Shown here piece by piece: positions 11,900 to 22,500 of a DNA stretch of 64,000 bases. Under the pieces are notes generated by a model, which was given only the letters and a program-made list of their open reading frames with translations, was not told the origin of the DNA and searched no databases. Positions within the stretch are counted from its first letter, which is position 1; every line of letters begins with the position of its first letter. A program made the translations under genes and the position numbers. The DNA is from Opisthocomus hoazin (lineage: Eukaryota > Chordata > Aves > Opisthocomiformes > Opisthocomidae). The stretch covers positions 11,200,417 through 11,264,416 of the forward strand of contig NC_134415.1 in assembly GCF_030867145.1 (NCBI RefSeq), given 5' to 3'.

Positions 11900-12061
11900 G
11901 TTTGTCGTTGTTATGCATGTGCTTCAACTGCATGTCATGGATCCTTTGCTCCAACTGAACCAATCTGGAGCAATCATTGTGAAAAGCATTGCCAGAAACG
12001 GATCGTTCAGTATGACTGTCCTCTCAGAATGACTCATTTGGAATACAGGTTACAGCAATAG
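11900..12061 (+). CDS. Candidate orphan terminal exon encoding a cysteine-rich tail
   Basis: A good acceptor (catgtttgtaattttcag) is followed by 53 codons and a TAG. The peptide carries seven cysteines, beginning VCRCYACASTACHG and ending MTHLEYRLQQ. The spacing is C-x-C-x2-C-x4-C-x14-C-x3-C-x8-C, which is unusually ordered for chance. AATAAA occurs about 240 nt later at 12302-12307, which would fit a last exon. It could equally be an internal exon ending at GAATACAG|GTTACA, a dead exon, or chance. I do not recognise the family, and no upstream partner exon was identified. It lies about 0.6 kb before the EXO1 CpG island on the same strand. Confidence 0.25.
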   Translation, partial: VCRCYACASTACHGSFAPTEPIWSNHCEKHCQKRIVQYDCPLRMTHLEYRLQQ

Positions 12062-12895
12062 AACAAAATTGATAGTTACTGTATTTAAGTTCCTTATTCA
12101 TATCTCTGCTTAGACCAGTAACTTGGACTTAGGTGTTCAGCTTCTTTACACGTAAATATTGTAAGAGGCCACAAACACATTCTTATTCCTGTGATGGTTT
12201 CTCTGCTGGCTTTGTTGGGCTTGAGTTGATAACTATCTGAAAAACTTTTCTCTATACCAGGGTACAGATATGAGCAGACAGTAAGGATAAAAAGAACTGA
12301 AAATAAACACTGAATACTACAATGACACAATCTTTCCGGAACGTTGACCCTAATTTTCTCCACTAGCAACTCAGTGGTTATAGAAAATTTGCATGAGGAA
12401 GCATTGCTAGCACACGTCTTCGTCCCAACGTCTTCCAATTCTTCTACGCTTCACTGAGCCAGCAGATCAGAATTTGGCACAGGACGGGCTGACTCCATGC
12501 TACAGCGCTGAATTTATTCCAGTGTATTAAATCATTGTGGTGTTTTTGCAGACGCTGGCACGAGCCGCCCTTCCTTTGCTAGCAGCAATCCCCACGGTTT
12601 ACCCGTTCAGGCCGGGTCCCCTCAGAGCCGCCCTCCCCAGACCTGTGGCTGTCCTACACACGCTCCGTCCTGACACCCTCACCTTTCCAGCTCTCAGAGC
12701 AAAGAGAAGGTTCCGGAAAGCTCCCGGTACCCCACACGAGCGTGACCCCGAGCCGGCCAGGCCCTCGGAGCCCACCTGCCCCGGCAGCCACCGACCGCGA
12801 CCAGGCCGGCACCCGACCCCGGGCCGGGCCGCACCGCCTCACGGGGGTGGAGCTCGCGCCCCAACGGCCTCCCCGCCCCCCCTCTCCCGCGCGGG

Positions 12896-12914
12896 GCACT
12901 CTGGGGCGTGTAGT
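12896..12914 (-). promoter_or_regulatory. ZNF143/Staf-type binding site
   Basis: The plus strand reads GCACTCTGGGGCGTGTAGT. The reverse complement fits the known ACTACAnnTCCCAGnnTGC promoter element at all but one defined position (C for the first T of TCCCAG). Such sites typically sit within about 100 bp of CpG-island start sites and are often bidirectional. Its position just before the presumed EXO1 start fits. Confidence 0.6.
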
Positions 12915-12924
12915 CCCCACCCCC

Positions 12925-12935
12925 GGGGCGGGGCC
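12925..12935 (+). promoter_or_regulatory. GC box (Sp1/KLF-type)
   Basis: GGGGCGGGGCC is a full match to the Sp1-family GC box. It lies 10 bp downstream of the ZNF143-type site and just upstream of the probable EXO1 transcription start. Confidence 0.55.
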
Positions 12936-12959
12936 AGTGCCCTCAGCGCGCGCTGCTTG

Positions 12960-13345
12960 AAAGCCCTGAGCGGCTGCCGCGCGCCACGGCCGAGCGGAGC
13001 GGAGCGGCGCAGCGCGGCGCGAGCGGAGGCCGGCGCGAGGGCCTCCCCTCCCCCCTCAGCGAGGTACCGGCGCGCGCCCGTCGCGTCCCCGTCCCCCCCC
13101 ATCCCCGCCCCGGACCGGCGCGGTTCCCGGTGTCGGGACGCGGCCCCGCCGGCCCCCGAGCCCCTCACCGAAGCGGGAGGAGGGGGCCGGGCCTGGCGCC
13201 CCCCCCATCCCCCCGTCTCTGTGGCGGGCGCTTCTCCCGCCGGCGGTTCGGCCCCGCGCCCTGGCCCGGCCGTGCCTGTGCGAGGAGCGAGACTCAGCCT
13301 TGCGCTCTCGCGTTGCGTTTTCCCGCCCGCAGCGCACGCACCGCC
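12960..13345 (+). other. EXO1: EXO1 5'UTR with probable short intron
   Basis: A donor-like CGAG|GTACCG at 13063/13064 and an acceptor at 13330/13331 (gcgttttcccgcccgcag then CGCACGC) would remove a 267-bp GC-rich intron. That leaves 15 nt of leader before the ATG in the second exon. Mammalian EXO1 also has non-coding leader exons. The upstream edge of the first exon is not defined by the sequence. Confidence 0.45.
13319..13326 (+). promoter_or_regulatory. E2F-type site
   Basis: TTTCCCGC matches the E2F consensus TTTSSCGC, which would suit S-phase expression of a replication and repair nuclease. It overlaps the pyrimidine tract of the predicted 5'UTR acceptor, so the match may simply reflect that tract. 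Confidence 0.3.
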
Positions 13346-13506
13346 ATGGGGATCCAGGGCCTGCTCCAGTTCATCAAGGAGGCGGCGGAGCCCACCCACG
13401 TGAGGAAGTACAAGGGGCAGGCGGTGGCCGTGGACACCTACTGCTGGCTCCACAAAGGCGCTTACGCTTGTGCCGAAAGGCTGGCCCGAGGAGAGCCCAC
13501 GGACCT
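13346..13506 (+). CDS. EXO1: EXO1 coding exon 1
   Basis: Encodes residues 1-53 plus two bases of codon 54. It starts [16 protein letters not shown] and includes catalytic D30 in [11 protein letters not shown]. The donor is GACCT|GTGAGT. It lies inside the CpG island and is markedly GC-richer than the later exons. Confidence 0.97.
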
Positions 13507-16500
13507 GTGAGTCTTCGTCACGCGGCGGTCCCGGCCCTCTTGCGAGTTAAAGCTTGATGTTTCTTGAGCTAAAAACGAAGTTAAAGCAGTTTCATTTCTT
13601 GCTGCTGCTTCTGAATTCTCAGTCGCAGTTGTGCTTTTTGGTAATGGAAATGTTGGCCGTAAGAAAGTAGCTTTTCAACTGTGCAAAATAAATATTGAAG
13701 TATTTTTAATAAATATATTGAAAAAACGCTCAAAAGTGCTCTAAAATAAAACACCACGGCTAGGTGAGTTAGGTTTTTTCCAGCATGTCTCACTCTCAGT
13801 TATAATCTAATGTCTCTGATGAGATTTTGTAGATGCAATTCATATGTTTCAAATTTAGTATTATTTTCAGGATCTTTATTTGTATGAGGTGATAGTTTGT
13901 AAATACTGCTGTGACAAAAGTTGTAATGATACTGAGGGATCCTGATAGGCATGCTCTGAAAAAGTTTTTTCTCTTAACATACTATGTTTTTATTAAGAGT
14001 AGCTTTTGTAGTGTAACATGGATTTTTCCCTTACACAGTTATATTTCTAAGGAAGGAAACAAACAGAAATTGTGGTTCTATTTCAAGTTCAGCTTTAGAG
14101 CTTAAATCGGATTTGTGTAAGTTCTTGCCCAACTCTGGAAAACTGGGTTGAGCTCTTGTTTTAGACTGAGTATGGTTTTAAATGCAGACTAATTTTTATC
14201 TTTTCAGAAATAAAGCTACACTGATCAGTCTAGATCAAACTTCACTTATGAAATTTTGATTAAATGTTTGATTGGAGGCAAGAAAAAGTTGGTAGTTTGC
14301 AAATGGGTTCAAATCTTTAACTCCTGCTTCTGTTGATATGAAAAACCGTAGAGTTTTATCCAACTCTGCTATCCGCCTTTGAAGGTAGCGGAGACCCTTC
14401 AGAGTCCTGAGGATAGGATACACATCAGTTGAGGAAGAAATTGACTGACAGGAGAAACACTAATAGTCAGAGGAAACTTTGGAATGGTTGATTTTAACCA
14501 CATGAATATTTTAAGACCAAATCTTGTTTCCATACACATGTGATTGTTGATCTTCGACTGGCACTTTAACTATAGTGTAGAGTCCTTTCACACTTTAGAA
14601 TTCATCTAAATTGAGGTATTATATAGCTGCAATCATATTTGCTCCTGGCCTTCAAAAATCATAGGTTTTTATTTTGGTTTATGTTTTGTAGCTCTACATC
14701 TAGCTTCTTCAGTGCTCTTATCCTTAGGTTCCTAGCTCCGAAGTCCTGCTCACCCTCCCCTCCCTGCCCCGTGCTGGAAAAGTTACTCTTGTGTTTTAAA
14801 CAGTGTGCTTAAAGGGAAAAGGAAAAATGAACTTGGAAATTTTTAAATTTGTTTTGTTGAGCATCATAGTTAGTAATGCACTCGGTGTTTAAAGCCGCTG
14901 CTAGATTTGTGTGCTGCTGCTGAAATGATCTGAAGAAATAACAGGTAAGGAGATCAGAGGTCTGAGGGAAGGTATAAAGCCTGGAATTCCCTACAAGTAT
15001 TTTGCTAAGGGATGGGCTTGGAAGGCAGTGGAGAATTGCCTCCTGGTCCATAGACCATCTTCACTGTTAGTGCAGTTTGGGGAAAGTCTCCTGTCTCGTG
15101 GAATATTTTCAGTACTGTGCCTGTATTTTTAGTATGGGAAGGTATGTTTGCACGTCTGTCCATAGTGTGTATGTCCACCATCTGGAGAGAGGAGCAGATA
15201 GTTCCGCAGGGACGTTGGATACCCCATCGCTGTTCCAACTCTGTCAAAGTGGATTTAGTCTGCCGTTCACAAGGCTTTGGGGAAAGATAATGTACTGTGC
15301 TTGCCTGCCTCCTGTTTCCCTGGCCATTGTGAACTGAGTTGCTGAAACTAAAAAGATGGTCCATGTTTTAACTTGTAAAGTTTTTTGGCAGTGTGGAATC
15401 CTAATGTAGCAAAATCAAAATGAGTACACTTGAGTTCATATTTCATTTTGGGAGCAGCTGGCCCAGTTCTGAGTCAGGAGGTGGAGCATTTCTCTTGGTA
15501 AAAAACAAAAAAAAAACCCATTCAAGTGGTGTTACACTTTTTGTGATGCTGGGGAAATATTTGGCCCACAAAGATCCTTGAACAACAGTTACGAGAACTG
15601 TAAGTTTAGGACTTTATTGTCAAGCACAAATCAATTGCATATTTTTCTGTTTACAGGGAAGTTTATCTTTCTTTTCTTACCTTTGTTATCGTTGATACAG
15701 TTATGTAGCTTTCTGTATGAAACTTGTTGATATGCTCCTCTCATTTGGGATTAAACCAATTCTGGTATTTGATGGATGCACCCTACCTTCTAAAAAGGAA
15801 GTGGAAAAGGCCCGACGAGAGTAAGTACTGTACTGTACTAATTTGCAAGCAAAGCAATATGTTTGATGCTACGGTTCATTTTCAAAGTTGAAAAATGTCA
15901 AACTTAGCTAGGTAGCTGGTAAACTTTCCTGCAATGTAGTGTTATTTGACTTGATTTACATTTAAAAATCATACAAACCTCTTCTTAGAGGTTTTGTTCC
16001 AAAAATAGAAATGCATTTCATAAATGAAAGCACTTTTATAGAGGAAGGAAGTAAACCTCTGAGCATTAGTTCCTGTAATGTATTAAAGGCTTTTAGTTTA
16101 CCCGTCCTCGTGATCTCTTGTCAAAAATACTTCTTCCCAATATAATTTTATTTAAAAATAACACCACCTTCCTCATCTTTCTCTACAAATAATCGGATGA
16201 ACTTGTTTCAGGTTTTGATTCAGGTCCCTGTATAATTTGACTTTTCACTGAAGCGGTGAGAATTCTTCACCAGTGGTTTTTATTTTTAAATTCTCGTGGG
16301 ACATACACTTCCTTCAGCGTGGAGCGAACAATTTCCGATATTTGAAATCAAGTAAATGATGCTTTCTGTCCTCTAAACCAATAAGTATCTAATGTCAGAT
16401 ACTCCCAAACTCCATTAAATCTGTTTTACTGCAGCCTGAGGGTGGGTGCATCTCTCCTTTTACTCTTGTGATTTCAGTTCCTGAGTTGTCACTGTTTTCT

Positions 16501-19500
16501 GAGAAAACATTGTAAATTTCAACATGCCAGTCTAAGGAGTCCTTGTCAATACAATGACTTACTGTTATGTTTTAAAAAATTACACAGTAGAACAGATTTG
16601 AGAATTGTTCATCTGCAAAACAATCCCCCCTCCCGCCCCACTTGGCTCTCAGTCCTTTCTGCTACCTGTTCTTTTAAGTGAAAAATAATCTGAAACTGGT
16701 GGGTATTTTTCTTTATCTTACAGGAAGCGTCAAGCCAGCCTTCTGAAAGGGAAACAATTGTTGCAGGAAGGGAGACTGTCAGAAGCTAGGGAATGTTTTG
16801 GGCGCAGTGTAAATGTTACCCATGTTATGGCTCATGAAGTTATTAAAGTAAGTTGTCAATGCTGTTGATACTGACAGTTTTAAAAAAGAATCTGCGCAGT
16901 AGGTAACATGTCTTACTTTGCATTCATATGGATGGCTACATCACTACCTCTTCCATGTAGGCAAGAAAAATAGTCCCTCCTTCTTAGCCACTAATTGTCC
17001 TGAGTGTTAGGCACAGTTAACAAAATTTAACTTCAGGTTTATTATGCCCAGTTGTATAAACAATGATGATGTGTCAATTGAAATACATCTCTTGTTAATG
17101 CTATAAACTGACTTTGATAGCGCCTACAGTTTTACTTTTGCCGCACAAAACCAAAATGCTTTTTTTTAATTATTTTTTTTCCGTGGTCTAGTTCCTCAGG
17201 ACAGACTACAGAAAAAAATTTGGCTGCTTAAAAACCTTTGAAGTAGCTTTTTGCCATCCTTCCACTGTGGTCATAGGACCTTTGTCAAAATAGTATTACA
17301 TTGTTCTAGTGCAGTTTTCCTTTGTCCAGAATGTAACTTGCATGTGTTTGAAGCTGGCACCTGTGGTCAGCTGCAGTGAGCAGTGTCACAGGCCAACAGA
17401 GGAAGGGCTGACTTTGTGCACTGGACTATATAGGTGTAAACAGCTTGAAACTAGAGTTTTGAATATGAAGTATCAGGCTCTAGTGGGGGGTGAGTGTGTG
17501 ATAAAAAGATTGTGATTTCAGTGTTTTTTGGTAGGGGGTTTATGCTTTCAGATGTCTAAAGATAATTACTGAAAATTAACACAAAGTACTAGTCTGCTTC
17601 TTGTTTATGTACAGGCTGCACGAGCCCGGGGAGTTGATTGTATTGTTGCTCCTTATGAAGCTGATGCTCAGCTGGCTTATCTTAATAAGACTGGCATGGT
17701 TCAAGCCATAATTACAGAAGACTCGGATCTTTTAGCTTTTGGATGTAAAAAGGTATGGAAGAAAATATTAATAGCCTTTACCTCTCGCTGATACCTGAAA
17801 AGCAGAGTCTGAAGTTGCCAAATGTGTTTGATGTATGGATTTACTCTTCTACAAAGAATAGGGGAAACAGAAGAGAGGACAATATAGCACTCAGCCTCTG
17901 TTGTTTCTACCAAGTGCAACAGCCTAGCTTATACGAGTGAAAAGTATTGTTTTTACTTCCTCTTAATTTCCAGGTGTTTCTGAAAATTGACAAGTCTGGA
18001 AATGGACTAGAGATAGATCAAGCTCGACTAGGAAACTGCAAGCAGCTTGGAAATGTATTTACAGAAGAGAAATTCCGCTACATGTGTATTCTCTCTGGTT
18101 GTGACTACCTCTCGTCAATTCATGGAATTGGGTTAGCAAAAGCGTGCAAGTTACTAAAATTAGCCAACAATCCAGATATTATAAAGGTAAACTTGGTTTT
18201 GCTTTGTGTGTTGGCATTTTGGGAGCCTATATCTGTATAGATGAAATTAACACTGAATTGAAAATATATGAGGGGTTCTTGACTTCCTCCATTTTGAGGA
18301 GAATGCTAAAAAGTATTTTTTACCTGCGCTTTAGAAAGATGCTGAGCTAAACTGATACTCAAATGTTGCAGTTGTTATATATTTAATGTAATACATCAAC
18401 ATAAACTTAAAAGGGATTGTTCTTCAAGGGCATATTCTGTTTGAGGAGAGACTTAATTTTCTGTAAGACTGGATTTTTTTTTTTCTTCGCATTAATCTGC
18501 AAAAACAGTAGCAAGAGCAGGTAGTTAGAACTGCTACTTGAACTCTTACTCTTGCATAAGTACACTTTTATATGTGTGGAGGAAGGGCAGGGATTGGGAA
18601 TCTTATTTGATTCCTGTTTTGCATTTAATTACATCCATATGGATACAGACATTTATGTATTAAAAACTTTATTATGGAAGAAAAATTTGGTATAGTGCAA
18701 AAAAAAAAATAAAGTAGGGGTTTTTTCTTATCCAATGTATGAAATGAAAACAAATCTAGTATTAGGAAATACAGAGGCTAACAGTGGGATTAATTTTCAT
18801 GTGTGTAGTAAGGGAGAAGAGATTTTTAAGAGCTGGTGATAAAAACACCTTATGTAGCTGTCCTGGAGGCAGGTAAATCTAATCCAGAAAAGCATTTAAA
18901 TATGCAGTCTCATAAACTTACTGTATCATCTTCTTTAAGTTACTTGTATACCTTAGTGTTTTTCTTTCACAGGCTGTCCACAAAGAAATATTTTTATATT
19001 TAAAAAGTTTTGTATTATGTAAAGCAGGCATCAAAGCAACTGGTTTCGTTGGCTTTTGTGGAAGTTAAAAGGGAACTTTGAACTTTTCCCACACACATCA
19101 TGATTTCCTTGAAGTTAAGGTATCTTTTTGAGCAAAATGTGAGGATTTAGTCACTTGAAAAAATTTTCACTTAGTTATTTGTCACGTGATTCATCTCTAC
19201 TGTTTTCCAGCAGTGTTGGAAAGTCGTGAATGAGCCAAAAGATACCAAGTAATCCAACAGTGCCCGTTTGAAATCTTATTTCTTAGAGATGAGTAAATTG
19301 GCCTGTATTTACAACAATACAAATACAGCTGATGTTTTATTTAGGGAGGAGGAGAGATTCTTCCTTCTGGCAGCATGACAAACTTGATCTTCAAAAGAAC
19401 ATAATCTGCCTTCTGTGAAACAGAAAAACGGAGGTCAACTGAAAAAGATAGAGGTCAATGAAGTAATGGGAGCTTCTTTTAGAGTGGTGTAGTAACGTTA

Positions 19501-22500
19501 TATAGGAGGACCTATGAAATCAATCTGTAGTCTTTATGATCAGTAATGGGCGAGGGCGGGAAGGAAGTCTGATCAGTTTTTTTTTTGAACCTTAAAAACA
19601 CCCATATATTGCTTATATGTTCTGGTAACATGAATGATAATATTTGATACATATTAGTTTTAACAAATACACCTTTAAGGAGATGCTCTGTATTAATATT
19701 CAAATTTTGTATTTATTGGAAAAGAAGTCTTCATAAAGAGTTGAACCGTGTTATTTATGTGACTGTAAGCAGCTTGAGAGAAACTTTTTTCCCCTTCTCT
19801 GTTTAAGTTTAATCTGCTTGTTGTAACACATTCTACATTTAATGACAAGCAATGATACTTAATAATTCAAATGTGTATAACCTGTTTAAATGAATCCATT
19901 AAGCAAATTTTTTTGACAGGTTATTAAGAAAATGGGGCAGTACCTGAAGATGAATATAACAGTACCAGAAGAATACATACAGGGTTTTACACGAGCCAAT
20001 AATACATTCCTGTATCAGTTAGTTTTTGATCCTATCAACAGAAAATTAGTTCCTCTGAATGCATATGGTGATGATATCGATCCAGAAACACTCATTTATG
20101 CAGGACGGTATCCTTTATTTGTTGAAACAGCAGGGTGGGGAAATAAAGATGAGCAGCCTGCAGTGTTTTATACTGTTTTTCGTTGTATCTCTGCTATTGA
20201 CTAAAACCTGACTTTTCTGCAGTCTTAGAGATTTGTGAGGTTGGGTTTTTTCCTCCTCTTCTTTTTTGCTCTGATTTTCGTTCATTAAAAAAACCCCAGG
20301 GGGTAACTGGGTGACCTATCATTGACGTGTTGTTGTAGGCAGAAGTTGTTGATCTTTTTTTTTTTTTTTTTCTTTTTAGGAAACATTAAATAGAGGTTAT
20401 ATTTAAACTGTTTGAGTTGCTTTACAAGTCTATTTAATTTGTGCATGTGTTAAGTGTGGTGTAATCTCTGCCAGTTTAATTCTTGCAATCAGTGTTCAAC
20501 TCATTCCCTAATCTAAGCATTCCCTGCTTTACCAGACATCTCTTCCTGTAGAACAAGTAGCATTTTGCCACATTTGCGCATCACAAATTTCAGCATGGAA
20601 GATTAGGAAAGTGAAGAAAGAGTGAGGACTGTTGAAGTAGTTACTAGCATTGTGTGTTGTTCAAGCCAGCTAATCTCTGCCATTTCCAGAAATTAAGGAG
20701 AAAGGGTAACTCTCGTACTAATCACTGAAGGTTTTCCTTTTGACTTTCATGATTTGCTGAGCACTGCAGATCTATTACAACTACTGTTGCATGGGACTGA
20801 GCCAGGAGTAGCAGTATTAATGCTTTTGGTTAATATTGTAGCAGTGCTTCTTCGCATAAAAATGCGGAATAGCTATTCTAACATTCATGCTATGAGTCTT
20901 GAAATGTAACGTAATATTCAGATATTTTCCTTTAATACGATGGGGACAGACATTTTGGTGATGGTACTGCTTTTCAAATTGCCGTTGGCAACATTGATGT
21001 TGATACAATGGAACAAATTGACAACTATAACCCTGACACTGCACAGGTAACATCGTTGTTCTAAAGCTACATGCAAAGATTGTGACATGGGTCTGAATGT
21101 TCATGGAAAAATATGATTGAATGTTATCCACAACTGACTTGGCAGTGAAAGCTATTCTACTATTACAGAAACTGTATGCTCTCACAAACACTTATTTCTC
21201 ATTCTCTGTACAGGTGAAATCTTTTTTCAAGGCATATGACTTTAATGGTTGAGGTTTTTTACTTTGGAACTGTTTTGATAAGTCCTTGGTAATACTGGCA
21301 GAAGTAACTGATTTAAAAAGAATTTTTTCAGAGTTTTGGAGTATATATTTCTTCCAAGTACACAACTCTGAGGAAAATGTTTTTCCAAATTAGCTTTTTT
21401 GAATAGAAATAAAGTGTAAACTTTGAATTTTGTCTGAGATGAGTAGTTGGTTACTTGCACTGTATTGGAATGAAGAAGTCATGGCAGCATAAAAAAAATA
21501 ATTTGTATTGAAATCATGAGAAATGTGGAAACAAAAAGAAAATGTTTGTGTACAGTATGTTAGCAGTTGGTGTGCAAATGTCAAAATGTGCTTATATGCT
21601 AAACCAGGAAATCATATGTAGAAGGCAAAATTATAAACCTATATGTTATAATGTTTTGGGTTTTTTAGCCTGTGCAGCAGAGAAGTCATGGCTGGAATGA
21701 TAGACATGCTAATCATGTAAATAGCATTTGGAGCAGAGACTACAAGCCTGGCCCTAATGCAGATACTGTTAATCATAAAATGGATTTACCAGAGAAACCA
21801 ACCACCAGAGGCATGGAGAAGATAATTAGTGTTAAAGGGCTAAAACTTCCAGGCAGAGAGCTCTTGGCAAAAAGGCCCAGAAATGGTATGTTTTTATTAA
21901 AAGAAGTATATAAATAACAGTAGAAGGTTATGGGGAAGGGAAGGATTTTTGTCTTTAACTTGATGGCGTGAGTTTTTTAGAGGTCTAACTCTAACTTTTA
22001 TTACATGCATTCTGTTTTCAACAGTCTGTAAGCCTAATGAGCCGTGATATTGAAGCTTATGTAACAATTAAGTGTGGCAGCAAACTTTAAGCAGCACTTG
22101 ATTTTAACTTTTTCTTTAATTTGTTATAAACCTTTGTTTTCAATTTTAAGTTGTCATTTTTAATACCAACTGTTTTCAGATTGTTTTTGCTTTAATTTCC
22201 ATCTTATGGCTTATAAAGAAATGAAAGTAGCTTGTTTTTCCTGGAGTTGATATTTGGCAAGACAGAAAGTTTAAAGAACATTTTCTGTACTCTTTGAACA
22301 CCGTACTGCCTGCATCCCCTGTGTGGGTATTCTTTACTCCAACTTTCTCTAGTAAATCTGTGCTATCTTGTATTTTACGTCACCCATGTTGTATGTGCTG
22401 AAATAAACTGTGGGCTTGTAGTAGAAGGGGCACTTCTTTGTTCATAATGTGCTTTATCTGATAAGTATTTTTCTCTTCTTATGATTCCTTTGCTTTCTAG

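Larger units (their letters stand above)
12700..13500. promoter_or_regulatory. EXO1: CpG island promoter of EXO1
   Basis: GC content and CpG density rise abruptly here against AT-rich flanks, with runs such as gagcggagcggagcggcgca and many CGs. The island covers the presumed transcription start (about 12950-13000), the 5'UTR and the first coding exon. Housekeeping or S-phase genes usually have such TATA-less promoters, and no TATA box is seen near the start. Long open frames on both strands across the island are by-products of its GC richness. Confidence 0.85.

Noticed and set aside
12094-12438. 114-codon minus-strand frame upstream of EXO1, possible divergent gene
   Set aside because: It does not begin in the CpG island, has no recognised domain, and its hydrophobic stretch is not at the N-terminus as a signal peptide would be.
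12537-13403. 288-codon plus-strand open frame and long minus-strand frames over the EXO1 promoter
   Set aside because: They are open on several frames at once because the CpG island is stop-poor. The composition is Pro/Arg/Ala-rich without any domain, and the true EXO1 frame starts at 13346.
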